From Vibrio gallaecicus (GTDB lineage: Bacteria > Pseudomonadota > Gammaproteobacteria > Enterobacterales > Vibrionaceae): 64,000 bases of DNA. The stretch spans positions 1,178,001-1,242,000 of the forward strand of contig NZ_AP025490.1 of assembly GCF_024347495.1 (NCBI RefSeq), given 5' to 3'. Under the pieces are notes generated by a model, which was given only the letters and a program-made list of their open reading frames with translations, ran no database searches and had not been told where the DNA came from. How positions within the stretch are numbered: position 1 is the first letter of the stretch; each line of letters opens with the position of its first letter. This document shows positions 9,940 through 18,837 of the stretch, one piece after another. The position numbers and the translations under genes were made by a program.

Positions 9940-10068
9940 TGTTATTTATATTATGGATTAAAAAAACATATCACTGATGTTTGGTATATTGGAAAGCAGA
10001 TGTAGTTAAATAGAAGTGAATAGCTCAATAGAATTGAATAGCTAAATAGATGGAACTAAGGGTAGGGA

Positions 10069-10860
10069 ATGGAATTAGAGATATTTGTTGTTGATGCATT
10101 TTCAAAAAAGCGGTTCGGTGGCAATTCAGCTGCTGTGATTGTTGTTAATGATTGGTTAGAAGTCGCCGTAATGCAGTCGATAGCGGCTGAAAATAATTTA
10201 TCTGAAACGGCGTTTGTAAAGCCATTGGGTGGCAATCGATATTTCATCCGTTGGTTTTCACCTCTGACCGAGATTGATTTTTGCGGTCATGCAACTTTAG
10301 CTTCGTCCTACGTTTTATTTAATTACTTGAATGTTCGAGAAGAGATTCATTTTGAAACCCTTGAAGTAGGTACATTGACTGTCACTCAAGAGGCAGACTC
10401 GCGAATTGTGATGAGTTTTCCAAATCAGAAACCAGAACTGGTTAACGATATTCCTAAAAATTTATTGGATGGGTTAACGATCAAACCTGTTCAGGTGCTT
10501 AAAAATCGCCAGGCTTATGTCGCTGTTCTCGCATCTGAAGGTGAAGTGAAAGACATTGAATATCATACGGAGCTTTTGAAAACGTTATCGCCTTTAGATG
10601 TAGTTGTGACAGCCCAAGGAAGTGAATATGACTTTGTTTCTCGCTATTTTTGGCCAGATAACGGTGGGCTAGAAGATCCTGTTACTGGGTCTATTCACGC
10701 AGGGTTAGCGCCATACTGGAGTGAGCAATTGGGCAAATCTGAGCTTGTTGCATTTCAGGCATCAAAACGAGGAGGCGTATTGTACTGCTCGCTTGAGGAA
10801 GATCGGGTATTAGTCTCTGGATATGGAGTTTTATATCTGCGAGGCAGTATCAATATTTAA
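10069..10860 (+). CDS. PhzF family isomerase/epimerase
   Basis: Cytosolic PhzF-like fold, two related alpha/beta halves. The N-terminal half shows VDAFSKKRFGGNSAAVIVV, the catalytic Glu in NNLSETAFV (Glu46) and RWFSPLTEIDFCGHATLA. The C-terminal half shows SRYFWPDNGGLEDPVTGSIHAGLAPYW, the mirrored glycine-rich motif. The length of 263 residues is usual. Most bacterial members outside phenazine operons have no known substrate, and no phenazine genes are near, so the name describes fold and catalytic residue only. The start ATG follows GGTAGGGA. Confidence 0.9.
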   Translation: MELEIFVVDAFSKKRFGGNSAAVIVVNDWLEVAVMQSIAAENNLSETAFVKPLGGNRYFIRWFSPLTEIDFCGHATLASSYVLFNYLNVREEIHFETLEVGTLTVTQEADSRIVMSFPNQKPELVNDIPKNLLDGLTIKPVQVLKNRQAYVAVLASEGEVKDIEYHTELLKTLSPLDVVVTAQGSEYDFVSRYFWPDNGGLEDPVTGSIHAGLAPYWSEQLGKSELVAFQASKRGGVLYCSLEEDRVLVSGYGVLYLRGSINI

Positions 10861-10972
10861 TAAGCTATGAGCGAATGAATATGTGGAAAGTTGCGAGCTT
10901 CTAGCGTGTTTCATACTATCACCTTGAATATATCAGTTACCTAATACAGCGGTCATATTTAAGGTGAGAATG

Positions 10973-11626
10973 ATGGAAACCAAATCAAAACTAGGAAGTA
11001 AAGATCAGTTAGATAGCCAAGACAAGTTACACAGTGGGGATGTGTACTTTTGTGATGACGAATCGTTAGCGCATCAACAAATGCAGTGTTTAGATATTCT
11101 ATATGACTTTAATCAGACTCGACCAAGTGAAATAAAAAAGCGCGGTGACATTTTACATGCGCTGTTTGCTGAAATTGGTGATGACTGTTATATCGAGCCG
11201 CCATTACGAGCCAACTGGGGAAAGCATACTCATCTAGGTAATAACGTGTATGCAAACTTTAATTTAACCCTAGTAGACGACACTCATATCTATATCGGCA
11301 ATTCCGTTATGATTGGACCCAATGTGACGATTGCTACGGCAGGGCATCCTATAGAGCCTACTCTACGTTTAAAAGTGGCTCAGTTTAACATTCCCGTACA
11401 TATTAAAGATAATGTTTGGATTGGGGCTAACTCCGTTGTATTGCCTGGGGTCACAATAGGTGAAAACTCCGTTATTGGAGCTGGTAGTGTGGTAACCCAA
11501 GATATCCCGAGTGGTGTCGTTGCAGTCGGAAACCCCTGTCGTGTCATGCGTCCTATCAATGAACGAGATCGAGAGTTCTACTACAAGCAGCGAAGAATAA
11601 ATCTAGCCCCAAATGTTACAGAGTAA
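10973..11626 (+). CDS. Maltose/galactoside O-acetyltransferase family protein
   Basis: Left-handed beta-helix (hexapeptide repeat) acetyltransferase that would transfer acetyl from acetyl-CoA to a sugar hydroxyl. The Mac-type N-terminal helical domain is visible (CLDILYDFNQTRPSEIKKR), followed by hexapeptide turns (HTHLGNNVYANFNLTLVDD, IGNSVMIGPNVTI), the catalytic His in ATAGHPIEP, and DNVWIGANSVVLPGVTIGENSVIGAGSVV. Possible starts are GTG 10964, ATG 10970 and ATG 10973. AAGGTGAG at 10961-10968 best serves 10973. The N-terminus carries about 25 extra charged residues (Lys/Asp/Ser-rich) compared with E. coli Maa. Confidence 0.9.
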   Translation: METKSKLGSKDQLDSQDKLHSGDVYFCDDESLAHQQMQCLDILYDFNQTRPSEIKKRGDILHALFAEIGDDCYIEPPLRANWGKHTHLGNNVYANFNLTLVDDTHIYIGNSVMIGPNVTIATAGHPIEPTLRLKVAQFNIPVHIKDNVWIGANSVVLPGVTIGENSVIGAGSVVTQDIPSGVVAVGNPCRVMRPINERDREFYYKQRRINLAPNVTE

Positions 11627-11651
11627 AAAATTCTCCTAATTTGCATCGCTC

Positions 11652-12572
11652 TTAGTTTGAGCTTTGAGCTTGCATGTCAGGGAATTTTCTTTGGTATCTA
11701 GGCAGCATTGACTCATTACCTAAAATGCCACCTTGGTGAATATACAAGATAGTTTTGGCCGGGTTCTCTTCTTGCCACTTTTCTAAGCATTGCCACATAA
11801 GAGGGTCGTAAAGTAGGTCAAACTCAACATCGGTTTGATATTCTAGATCTAACCAAGTTTGGTAATCTTTAGCGTACAGTTTTCCAAAATGGTGCTTGTA
11901 GTCGAGTGATAATATTTGCGGATGGTCAGTTTCATTCAGTTCATTGAATTGAGCCGTTAAATACTCACTTCCCCCCACACAAGGGCAGGTTAACACTGGG
12001 ATATTATGTATTTTTAGATACTTATGGAGATACAGAGCAGTGCAGCCAGTCCCGGATGGAAGGGCGACAACAAAGTCATGGTTAGGCTCAAACCGGGTCC
12101 AACTCAGTACTTCCATCGCTAACTGCTTAATACCGTATTCAGATAAAGTGGAACGCCCGCCTTCAGGTAAAAATATACAGTGAGAGTCTGGTTGCCTTAT
12201 TTGGGTAATGTAATCAGCAGGGTGAAGCCCAGTTTCAGTTTTACCCACTTCAATGATTTTTGCACCTAAATCTAAAGCGCCACGATAGTTCCCTAAAGGA
12301 CGTTCAATTAGCCATTTGGGTATATGATCGACATAGAATTCAAATTTCCAACCACGGATTCTTGCTAAAGCCGCTAAAGAATAAAATGAGTTCGCTTGTG
12401 CAGAACCATAACTGATTAAAGTGGTTGTGTTTGGGTGGCTATCTTCTAATAGCTTCATGAACTTTCGGGCTTTGTTGCCAGAAAAATGTGAATGAAGTTG
12501 GTCGTCTCGTTTTAAGAAGAAAGTACGGTCGTTAATTTGGTGCTGAGTGATTGGGCTGTTAGTTAACTTCAT
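11652..12572 (-). CDS. PLP-dependent ACC deaminase/D-cysteine desulfhydrase family protein
   Basis: Fold type II PLP enzyme. The PLP lysine is in FSGNKARKF (Lys34), followed by SYGSAQANSFYSLAALA, the Asn/Ser-rich substrate loop. The phosphate-binding stretch is seen in VALPSGTGCTALYLHKYL. The length of 306 residues is slightly short for the family (325-340). Activities in this family include D-cysteine desulfhydrase and 1-aminocyclopropane-1-carboxylate deaminase; the exact substrate cannot be read from sequence. It converges with the acetyltransferase gene and is separated from the kinase gene downstream by about 115 bases. Confidence 0.88.
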   Translation of the reverse strand: MKLTNSPITQHQINDRTFFLKRDDQLHSHFSGNKARKFMKLLEDSHPNTTTLISYGSAQANSFYSLAALARIRGWKFEFYVDHIPKWLIERPLGNYRGALDLGAKIIEVGKTETGLHPADYITQIRQPDSHCIFLPEGGRSTLSEYGIKQLAMEVLSWTRFEPNHDFVVALPSGTGCTALYLHKYLKIHNIPVLTCPCVGGSEYLTAQFNELNETDHPQILSLDYKHHFGKLYAKDYQTWLDLEYQTDVEFDLLYDPLMWQCLEKWQEENPAKTILYIHQGGILGNESMLPRYQRKFPDMQAQSSN

Positions 12573-12651
12573 AATTAGGCTAGCTAGAACGGATTATGGA
12601 ATTATCTAGTAGTGGTTTTGAGCTGTAAATGGATAGCATCAAACTTTAGTG

Positions 12652-12681
12652 ATAAATGCAGCGTTATGGAGCTGCATTTAT
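12652..12681 (-). terminator. Hairpin after sensor kinase gene (likely terminator)
   Basis: Perfect 11-base inverted repeat ATAAATGCAGC / GCTGCATTTAT with an eight-base loop, seven bases past the kinase stop on the minus strand. The U-tract is weak, so its termination role is probable, not certain. Confidence 0.55.
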
Positions 12682-12688
12682 GCAGAGG

Positions 12689-13969
12689 CTAAGGGCTAAC
12701 GAACTCATGCTTGAAAATGATTTGAGCTATACAACCACCAGTAGACCGATTTTTTAATTCAAAATCCCACTCGAAACGGTTACACAGGTCTTCAACCACC
12801 AGTAAACCTAGCCCGTGACCATTAGGGTTATATTGCTCTTGTAGCCCCTTTCCTTCATCTTCAATACTTATTTGAGAGTCAGTTAATGTGATGTGAACTT
12901 TGCCATTAGAAGACGTTGCCGCAATAGCATTTCTTATCAAATTGCCAATCAACATATTCATAATTGCGTCAGTTGCGTGAATGTTTGGCTCACTTTCAAT
13001 TTGTGTTAGTAGGCTTATCTCTTTCTCATTCGCCTGGGCAGAGTTTTGTTCAATAATGGCGTCAAGTTCATCCTTGGTAAAAACGCGAATGGGTGAATCA
13101 TCGCTGTTTCTTTCATAGCGAACTAAGCCTAATAAAGCATCGACCATAGTCGACATTTGAATGATTGCGTCGTCGATTCGATCAACTTGGCGGCTTTGAA
13201 AGTCGGTCATTTCACTGCGCTGTAATAGCTTATTTGCACCTCTGACTACGGTTAATGGAGTGCGTAGTTCATGGCTGGCATATCGCGCAAAAGCTTGTTC
13301 ACGTTTTACGAGCGAATTAATTTCACGGCGGTATTCATTTAATTGCTCAGTTAACTTTCTAAACTCAACTGCAGCTCCATCATTCACAGAAAACTCTTCA
13401 TTGAGATCTTGTTTATTCGTCTCAAGCTGTTCTGCTAATGAGTTGAAAGGTTCAATAAGGCGTTTAGACAAGCGATATAACAAAGCCCCAAAACTGAATG
13501 ATAAAATGGCGAAGAGAGTAAGGACTAATATACTCGAATAAATTAACTCATTGACGGAAAACTCCACCCTGTCAATTTCAGAGAGTAGCACCAGTGGGTG
13601 AGTTTCCCCTTTGTCGGAATATTCACCAATATATAGCATTCTAGAGTGAGGGTCGTCGCCCACTTCCCCGATGAAGCTATCGATACCATCAATGTATTGA
13701 TTATATGCCTTGGGAATAATCGAAAGGTCATTATAAGCGACAGTGAGAGAGTCAATTTGTATGACACTGTTATTGCTTGATCGAAAAAGTTCAATAGCCG
13801 CATTTCGATCGATCAGGATTCTTCGTTCACCTACTCTATCTTCAGAAATGTATAAAGCGGCATTAAAAATAACATAAATGAATCCGGCAATAATCACAGA
13901 CATCAATGCAAAAAATAGAGCGAGCCGCCCCGTTAAGGTTTTTGTGCTTGATACTAGATTAAGGATCAA
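12689..13969 (-). CDS. Two-component sensor histidine kinase
   Basis: Inner-membrane kinase of 426 residues. TM1 is at about 17-38 and TM2 at about 143-166, enclosing a periplasmic sensor of about 105 residues with several acidic patches. A HAMP-like linker is followed by HisKA with ASHELRTPLTVVRGA (His233), then HATPase with N box NLIRNAIAATS, DEGKGL and HGLGLLVVEDLC. The gene starts inside the regulator's stop region (4-base ATGA overlap), so the pair is translationally coupled. The divergent neighbour operon modifies cell-envelope glycolipid, making that operon the likely target; the signal is unknown. Confidence 0.93.
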   Translation of the reverse strand: MILNLVSSTKTLTGRLALFFALMSVIIAGFIYVIFNAALYISEDRVGERRILIDRNAAIELFRSSNNSVIQIDSLTVAYNDLSIIPKAYNQYIDGIDSFIGEVGDDPHSRMLYIGEYSDKGETHPLVLLSEIDRVEFSVNELIYSSILVLTLFAILSFSFGALLYRLSKRLIEPFNSLAEQLETNKQDLNEEFSVNDGAAVEFRKLTEQLNEYRREINSLVKREQAFARYASHELRTPLTVVRGANKLLQRSEMTDFQSRQVDRIDDAIIQMSTMVDALLGLVRYERNSDDSPIRVFTKDELDAIIEQNSAQANEKEISLLTQIESEPNIHATDAIMNMLIGNLIRNAIAATSSNGKVHITLTDSQISIEDEGKGLQEQYNPNGHGLGLLVVEDLCNRFEWDFELKNRSTGGCIAQIIFKHEFVSP

Positions 13970-14643
13970 TTGGGCTGCTCCAATCGGAATCCAACTTTAG
14001 GTACGGTAATCAACATTTGTTTAGCGAAAGGTTTGTCTAATTGGTTACGTAGTTGGTAGATATGGCTGCGAAGTACATCATTATTAGGTTCGTCTTCTTC
14101 CCATAATTTGTAGGAGATCTCTTCTCTAGTGACGACTTGCGGGGCGCTTTGGCATAGCATTTCTAGAATAGTGTACGTGGTTGGATTCAGAGCCAGCAAT
14201 TTATCTTGGCGATAAGCTTTTCGAGTCTTTTGGTCTATGGTTAATTCGCTAAATTGAAGCTTAGTAGAAGCGACATTTCCACGGTAGCGGCGAACCAAGG
14301 CTTTCATTCTTGCTTCAAGGATATCTAAATCAAAAGGTTTAGTGAGGTAGTCGTCGGCACCGTGATCAAAGCCTTTGAGCATGTCTTCTCGACTATCTAA
14401 AGCGGTGAGCATTAAAATGGGCGTTGCATTGCCAGCCTCACGCAATTTATTACATACCGTTAAACCATCCATCCTCGGGAGCATAAGGTCTAATATAATA
14501 ATGTCAAAAGAGTTCTCTAAAGCAAGTTGTAAACCTAGCTCGCCATTATCGGCATAATCTAATTCCATTCCGATGCATTCAAAGTAATCAAATAGTACGC
14601 CAGCAATCTCGCGGTTATCTTCAACTAACAAAACTCGTTTCAT
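13966..14643 (-). CDS. OmpR-family response regulator
   Basis: 225-residue DNA-binding regulator. The N-terminal receiver has the acidic pair VEDN, the phosphorylation site LDLMLPRMDG (Asp52), Thr in MLTALDS and Lys in YLTKPFD. The C-terminal winged-helix domain has LNPTTYTILEMLCQ, REEISYKLW and the recognition region LRSHIYQLRNQLDKPF, ending TVPKVGFRL. It is the first gene of a two-gene operon, divergent from the GtrB-like gene across 128 bases, where its binding site may lie. It resembles regulators of envelope modification in context only. Confidence 0.94.
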   Translation of the reverse strand: MKRVLLVEDNREIAGVLFDYFECIGMELDYADNGELGLQLALENSFDIIILDLMLPRMDGLTVCNKLREAGNATPILMLTALDSREDMLKGFDHGADDYLTKPFDLDILEARMKALVRRYRGNVASTKLQFSELTIDQKTRKAYRQDKLLALNPTTYTILEMLCQSAPQVVTREEISYKLWEEDEPNNDVLRSHIYQLRNQLDKPFAKQMLITVPKVGFRLEQPN

Positions 14644-14771
14644 GGATTTCTCATGTAGTAATTGACCTTACTCATCATCCTGATTGAGCGTGAAAAATAT
14701 GTCAACAACATAACTTTCATGAAGGGACCGTTATGCTATTGATAGTTTAAATAGATATAGAAGATAGCCTT

Positions 14772-15791
14772 ATGCCGAAGTTAAAAATTAGACACAATAC
14801 TATCCATAATGAGCATATAAAGCCTGCGATTTCCTTATCCATCATCGTTCCTTTTTTTAATGAAGAAGAAGTACTCGGTGAGTTTCATTCACGTTTAACT
14901 TCGGTGCTAGATGGCTTAGAAGAGAACTGTGAAATTGTTTATATCGATGATGGGAGTACCGATAAAAGCTTAGCATTGGTTGAAAGTTTTAAGTCGGTGA
15001 ATAGCGCTATATCGGTTATTGGATTAAGTCGAAATTTTGGTAAAGAAGCGGCGATGAGTGCAGGTTTGGAGCACTGTCGTGGGCAAGCGATCATTTTATT
15101 GGATGCGGATCTTCAAGATCCCCCCGAGTTGATTCCTGAAATGATGGCAAAATGGCGTGAAGGCTATGATGTCGTCAATATGCAGCGTAAAGAGCGCAAT
15201 GGCGAAACTTGGTTCAAAAAATTCTCAGCAGCAAGCTTTTATCGAGTAATGAATATACTCGTTAAAATAGATGTGCCGGAAAATGTGGGTGACTTTCGCT
15301 TATTAAGCCGTGAAGTTGTGGATCACATAAACCAGCTTCCAGAACGTAATCGTTACATGAAAGGCATTTTCTCTTGGCCTGGGTTTAGGCAAACCACTAT
15401 TCAATTTAAACGAGATGCTCGTTTTTGTGGTGAAACTAAATGGAACTATTTGAAGTTGGTTGGCTTAGCGATGGACGGCATCACTTCTTTCTCTATTCGC
15501 CCGCTTCGTATCGCTTCTGTGGTTGGTGGCTTAGTTGCTTTAAGTGCCTTTGTTTACGGCATGTTTATCGTTTTTAAAACCATGATGTTTGGTGAAGCCA
15601 TTTCTGGTTACCCTTCAATGATGGTCGTGCAATTGGCGTTAGGTGGTATTCAACTTTTAAGCATTGGGCTTTTAGGGGAATACATCGGGCGTATTTTCAT
15701 TGAAACCAAAGGTCGTCCTTTGTACTTAATCCAATCCGTTGCCGACAAACCAGCATTAAAAAACAGTTTGATACTTGAGGAATCAGCATGA
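14772..15791 (+). CDS. GtrB/ArnC-type polyprenyl-phosphate glycosyltransferase
   Basis: Membrane-bound GT2 enzyme that loads a sugar from a nucleotide donor onto undecaprenyl phosphate. The GT2 domain is complete: LSIIVPFFNEEEVLGEF, IDDGSTDKSL, LSRNFGKEAAMSAGLEH, the metal-binding LLDADLQDPPEL and GDFRLLSREVV. Two TM helices follow (about 245-268 and 283-305), then the GEYIGRIFIETKGRPLY tail typical of DPMS/ArnC/GtrB. At 339 residues it is full length. Overlap with the next gene by 4 bases indicates one transcript. The sugar could be glucose, 4-amino-arabinose or another; sequence alone does not decide. Confidence 0.92.
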   Translation: MPKLKIRHNTIHNEHIKPAISLSIIVPFFNEEEVLGEFHSRLTSVLDGLEENCEIVYIDDGSTDKSLALVESFKSVNSAISVIGLSRNFGKEAAMSAGLEHCRGQAIILLDADLQDPPELIPEMMAKWREGYDVVNMQRKERNGETWFKKFSAASFYRVMNILVKIDVPENVGDFRLLSREVVDHINQLPERNRYMKGIFSWPGFRQTTIQFKRDARFCGETKWNYLKLVGLAMDGITSFSIRPLRIASVVGGLVALSAFVYGMFIVFKTMMFGEAISGYPSMMVVQLALGGIQLLSIGLLGEYIGRIFIETKGRPLYLIQSVADKPALKNSLILEESA

Positions 15792-17269
15792 GCTTCAGCT
15801 TAAATAGAACTCACTTATGGAGCTTACTTGCCTTTGCTCTTTTACTTAGGCTGATCTCGTTAGCCACATACCCGTTAATGGACACAACTGAAGCACGCTA
15901 CGGTGAAATGGCTCGGTTGATGGTTGAAACCGGTAATTGGCTAACACCACAATTTGATTACGGCATCCCTTTTTGGGGTAAGCCGCCATTGTTTACTTGG
16001 ATGAGTGCTGTAGGCATTGAATTGTTTGGGCTAAATGAATTTGCTGTTCGTGCCCCACATTGGCTTGCAGGCGTAATGACTATTGGCATTATTGCTTATA
16101 TGGCGAAAAGAACAGGGCAAAGTGCTTTGGTTGCCTGCGTGGTATTAGCAACCTGCGGAATTTTCTCGATTGCGGCAGGTGCCGTGATGACAGACATGGC
16201 GCTGACATTGGCAATGACCATGGCTATGGTTGGTTTTTACTTCTGTTGGAAAGGCGATGGTAGCGATAAAACCAATAAACTTTGGGGTTACCTTGGATTT
16301 GTTGGGCTAGCGTGTGGCTTGCTAGCTAAAGGTCCGGTAGCGGTCGTGATTATGGGCATTGCTGTTTTTCCATGGTTAGTATTGCAGCACGGTTTAATTG
16401 GCGCGTTTGTTCAGTTATGGAAGCGTTTTCCTATTGTTTCGGGCATCGTTATTATGCTGGTTATCGCATTACCTTGGTACATTATGGCTGAAGCTGCAAC
16501 ACCGGGCTTTATCGATTACTTTATTATAGGTGAGCACTTTAAGCGCTTTGTTGTGAGCGGTTGGGAAGGGGATTTATACGGCTCGGCTCATGATGAGACA
16601 AGAGGAATGATTTGGGTATTCTGGATTCAATCTGCAGCGCCTTGGTCTATTGTGTTGCCTATCTTGGCGTTCGTGCGAAGAGATAAAGTAAAGCTGGCGA
16701 ACTCAGAGCATCCCGGGCTATTTTCATTTTTGATTTGCTGGTTAATCTCGCCGCTAATTCTGTTCACTATGGCTGGCAATATTTTACCTGCTTATGTTTT
16801 ACCTGGTATTCCGGCTTTAGGCTTACTGATAGCAATGTTGGTGGTAGAAAAAGATAAGAAGTGGTTCTCTAGTGTTGCTCTTATTCTGCCAGTGATATTA
16901 ATGATTGCTATGTTGCTTTTGAACTTGGGCAAAGCCAACCAGAAAAGTGACCGCGTTATTTTTGAACATATTGTAGATGATGCACCAAGCTTTTACATTG
17001 GCTCTCGTCCTTTCTCCGGACAATTTTATAGCCAAGGGCAAGCAAAGAAACTGATGGATATAAACCAACTAAACGATGTTTCAAAATACTATTTAATTGG
17101 TAAAAAATTGGAAGTTGAAGCGGGTATCCGTGACCATGCATTGACTTGTGTTTTAGAGCCAACCCCAGAAGCGAAACGTGTTCTGTTTACCTGTACGAAT
17201 ACTGGTGTGCAAGGTGAATTAGTGACTCAGTTAAATAAAGATACAACCATGGCTTTAAATGAACAGTAA
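15788..17269 (+). CDS. ArnT-like (PMT/GT39-83 family) glycosyltransferase
   Basis: Polytopic enzyme that transfers a sugar from a lipid-phosphate donor to an envelope acceptor on the periplasmic face. The catalytic first loop is present: PLMDTTEARYGEMARLMVETGNW then WGKPPLFTW, as in ArnT. About ten to twelve hydrophobic segments follow, then a soluble C-terminal part from about residue 385. Length is 493, somewhat shorter than ArnT (about 550). It is sandwiched between GtrB-like and GtrA-like genes with overlaps of 4 and 11 bases, an arrangement for glycosylating lipid A, O-antigen or another surface glycan. No aminoarabinose biosynthesis genes (arnABD) are present here, so the sugar may differ. 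Confidence 0.88.
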   Translation: MSFSLNRTHLWSLLAFALLLRLISLATYPLMDTTEARYGEMARLMVETGNWLTPQFDYGIPFWGKPPLFTWMSAVGIELFGLNEFAVRAPHWLAGVMTIGIIAYMAKRTGQSALVACVVLATCGIFSIAAGAVMTDMALTLAMTMAMVGFYFCWKGDGSDKTNKLWGYLGFVGLACGLLAKGPVAVVIMGIAVFPWLVLQHGLIGAFVQLWKRFPIVSGIVIMLVIALPWYIMAEAATPGFIDYFIIGEHFKRFVVSGWEGDLYGSAHDETRGMIWVFWIQSAAPWSIVLPILAFVRRDKVKLANSEHPGLFSFLICWLISPLILFTMAGNILPAYVLPGIPALGLLIAMLVVEKDKKWFSSVALILPVILMIAMLLLNLGKANQKSDRVIFEHIVDDAPSFYIGSRPFSGQFYSQGQAKKLMDINQLNDVSKYYLIGKKLEVEAGIRDHALTCVLEPTPEAKRVLFTCTNTGVQGELVTQLNKDTTMALNEQ

Positions 17270-17654
17270 AATCGTTAAGTTTGCCCTTGTTGGTGCTGGT
17301 GGCTTTGTCGTCGATTGCACTGCTTTTGCCATACTGCATTATTGGATCGGTTTACCTTTGATGTGGGCAAGAGGAGGGGCATTTATTGTTGCCGCAACCA
17401 GCACTTGGTTTGGAAATCGAGTGCTGACTTTTGAATATAAAGGTAACGGTTCATGGAGAGATAACGTAAAGCAATGGCAAAAATTCATGCTGTCAGCGTC
17501 TTTTTCCGCGGTACCCAACTTAGTGTGCTTTAAAGTGGTTAGCGGACTATTACCTACTTTTACTGGTGTAATGTTTATCGCGATGGCTATCGGAGTTTTA
17601 GTCGGAATGGTGAGTAATTATCTTCTCAGCCAGTATTGGGTTTTTGCTCGCTAA
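17259..17654 (+). CDS. GtrA family membrane protein
   Basis: 131-residue protein with four TM helices. It matches GtrA in FALVGAGGFVVDCTAFAILHY, WFGNRVLTFEYKG and VGMVSNYLLSQYWVF. GtrA proteins are thought to flip the lipid-linked sugar made by GtrB across the inner membrane. It starts 11 bases inside the ArnT-like gene, so all three proteins likely work together. It is the last gene of the operon, and a long hairpin follows. Confidence 0.92.
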   Translation: MNSKIVKFALVGAGGFVVDCTAFAILHYWIGLPLMWARGGAFIVAATSTWFGNRVLTFEYKGNGSWRDNVKQWQKFMLSASFSAVPNLVCFKVVSGLLPTFTGVMFIAMAIGVLVGMVSNYLLSQYWVFAR

Positions 17655-17665
17655 CTTATCTTTAA

Positions 17666-17704
17666 TTCATTATTTGGTGGCAAGTGTGTGTGCCAAATAA
17701 TGAA
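17666..17704 (+). terminator. Long inverted repeat after GtrA gene
   Basis: TTCATTATTTGG and CCAAATAATGAA form a perfect 12-base stem, with a second register pairing GGCA/TGCC inside. It sits 12 bases after the stop. A T-run is absent, so it may be a factor-assisted terminator or a 3'-end stabilising hairpin. Confidence 0.5.
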
Positions 17705-17782
17705 CTTTCAAATTAATCATCAACTTGCTGAATATGAACTAATCTATAGAAAGGACAATAGTAAAGCTAAGTAGGTTAGTTG

Positions 17783-18418
17783 ATGAATAACACCACATTG
17801 CCCATATTATTGAGATCTATTTGTGTATTGGGCATCGTTTCTTTTGTAACGCTATTCTTATGTTTTGGGGCCGTACCACAAGTTTTAGCTGCAAGCCTAA
17901 CCATCGCGGTTTTAGGCGGCTTTCTTGTTACATATTTTCAAATACAACCCCGTACCTTACCTTCTGACGAACTCTACCAAGTCCTCTTTTCCGTTAATAA
18001 CGTTCTACTCCCTAAACTTGTTCGACAACTTGATTATTCTTGCCAAGACTCATCCAATTCCGTCGATCAACTAGCCTCTCTTTTCAAACAACTATCCGAT
18101 CAATCCAACAAAATTTGTGGGCTTTTATCATCACAAGAATTAACGGTAGAGCAATGCCAACGCGCCACAGAAAAAGTTAAAAAAATTCATAATAAAATCA
18201 TCTTACTTCTTCAATTTGGAGATAGAACTCAACAAATGCAATCTGGTGTTTTAGAGGCGTTGCATTTAATCAGCAGCCAAGTTGAAGCTGTATTAGATGA
18301 CCCCAGTAAAACCAATACCTATTTTGATGAAAAGAACTTACTAGAAGCGATAGATAAAATTGAATCAAGAACAAGCAGCCACGAAGAAGTACGTAGAGAT
18401 GATGTAACTTTCTTTTAA
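17783..18418 (+). CDS. Membrane-anchored protein with CheZ-like D-x-x-x-Q motif, first gene of chemosensory operon
   Basis: 211 residues from the ATG at 17783 (a TTG sits just before it). Two hydrophobic segments lie at about 9-31 and 35-50, forming a hairpin anchor; the rest is cytoplasmic and predicted helical. The segment LQFGDRTQQMQSGV carries Asp147 and Gln151 in the D-x-T-x-Q spacing that CheZ uses (QDLTGQ) to dephosphorylate CheY-P. The C-terminus is charged and ends in DVTFF. It lies 41 bases before a CheY gene, so a membrane-tethered phosphatase for that CheY is a reasonable inference. Overall similarity to CheZ is not evident by eye, and a structural or scaffolding role is possible. 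Confidence 0.6.
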   Translation: MNNTTLPILLRSICVLGIVSFVTLFLCFGAVPQVLAASLTIAVLGGFLVTYFQIQPRTLPSDELYQVLFSVNNVLLPKLVRQLDYSCQDSSNSVDQLASLFKQLSDQSNKICGLLSSQELTVEQCQRATEKVKKIHNKIILLLQFGDRTQQMQSGVLEALHLISSQVEAVLDDPSKTNTYFDEKNLLEAIDKIESRTSSHEEVRRDDVTFF

Positions 18419-18459
18419 AGAAACACTCAGACCATGAACTTGGGAATAAGGGGTTAAGG

Positions 18460-18828
18460 ATGAACAAAACAATACTGATTGTCGATGATTCAGAATCACT
18501 GAGGCAAGTTGTCAGCATCGCTTTAGTTGGTGCTGGTTACAATGTGATAGAAGCTAAAGATGGGCTAGATGGTTTAGCGAAATTAGATGGTACTAAAGTT
18601 CATTTAATTATTAGTGACGTCAATATGCCGAACATGAATGGTATTGATTTTGTAGAAGCAGTTAAAGAGCTCGCCAAGTATAAATTTACCCCCATTATTA
18701 TGCTCACTACTGAAAACCAACCTTATTTGATGGAGGAAAGCCGCAAAGCTGGTGCAAAAGCGTGGTTAGCAAAACCTTTTAGACCAGATCAAATGCTGCA
18801 AGCTGTATCGAAAATATTAGAGTCGTAG
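18460..18828 (+). CDS. CheY-like single-domain response regulator
   Basis: 122-residue receiver without output domain. Acidic pair DD near residues 8-9 (IVDDSES), phosphorylation Asp53 in IISDVNMPNMNG, Thr in MLTTENQ and Lys in WLAKPF are all present. It should be phosphorylated by the CheA encoded two genes downstream. It follows GGGGTTAAGG and precedes the STAS gene by nine bases. The sequence cannot tell whether it acts on a flagellar switch or another target, but no motility gene is nearby. Confidence 0.94.
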   Translation: MNKTILIVDDSESLRQVVSIALVGAGYNVIEAKDGLDGLAKLDGTKVHLIISDVNMPNMNGIDFVEAVKELAKYKFTPIIMLTTENQPYLMEESRKAGAKAWLAKPFRPDQMLQAVSKILES

Positions 18829-18837
18829 GGAGGGGAA

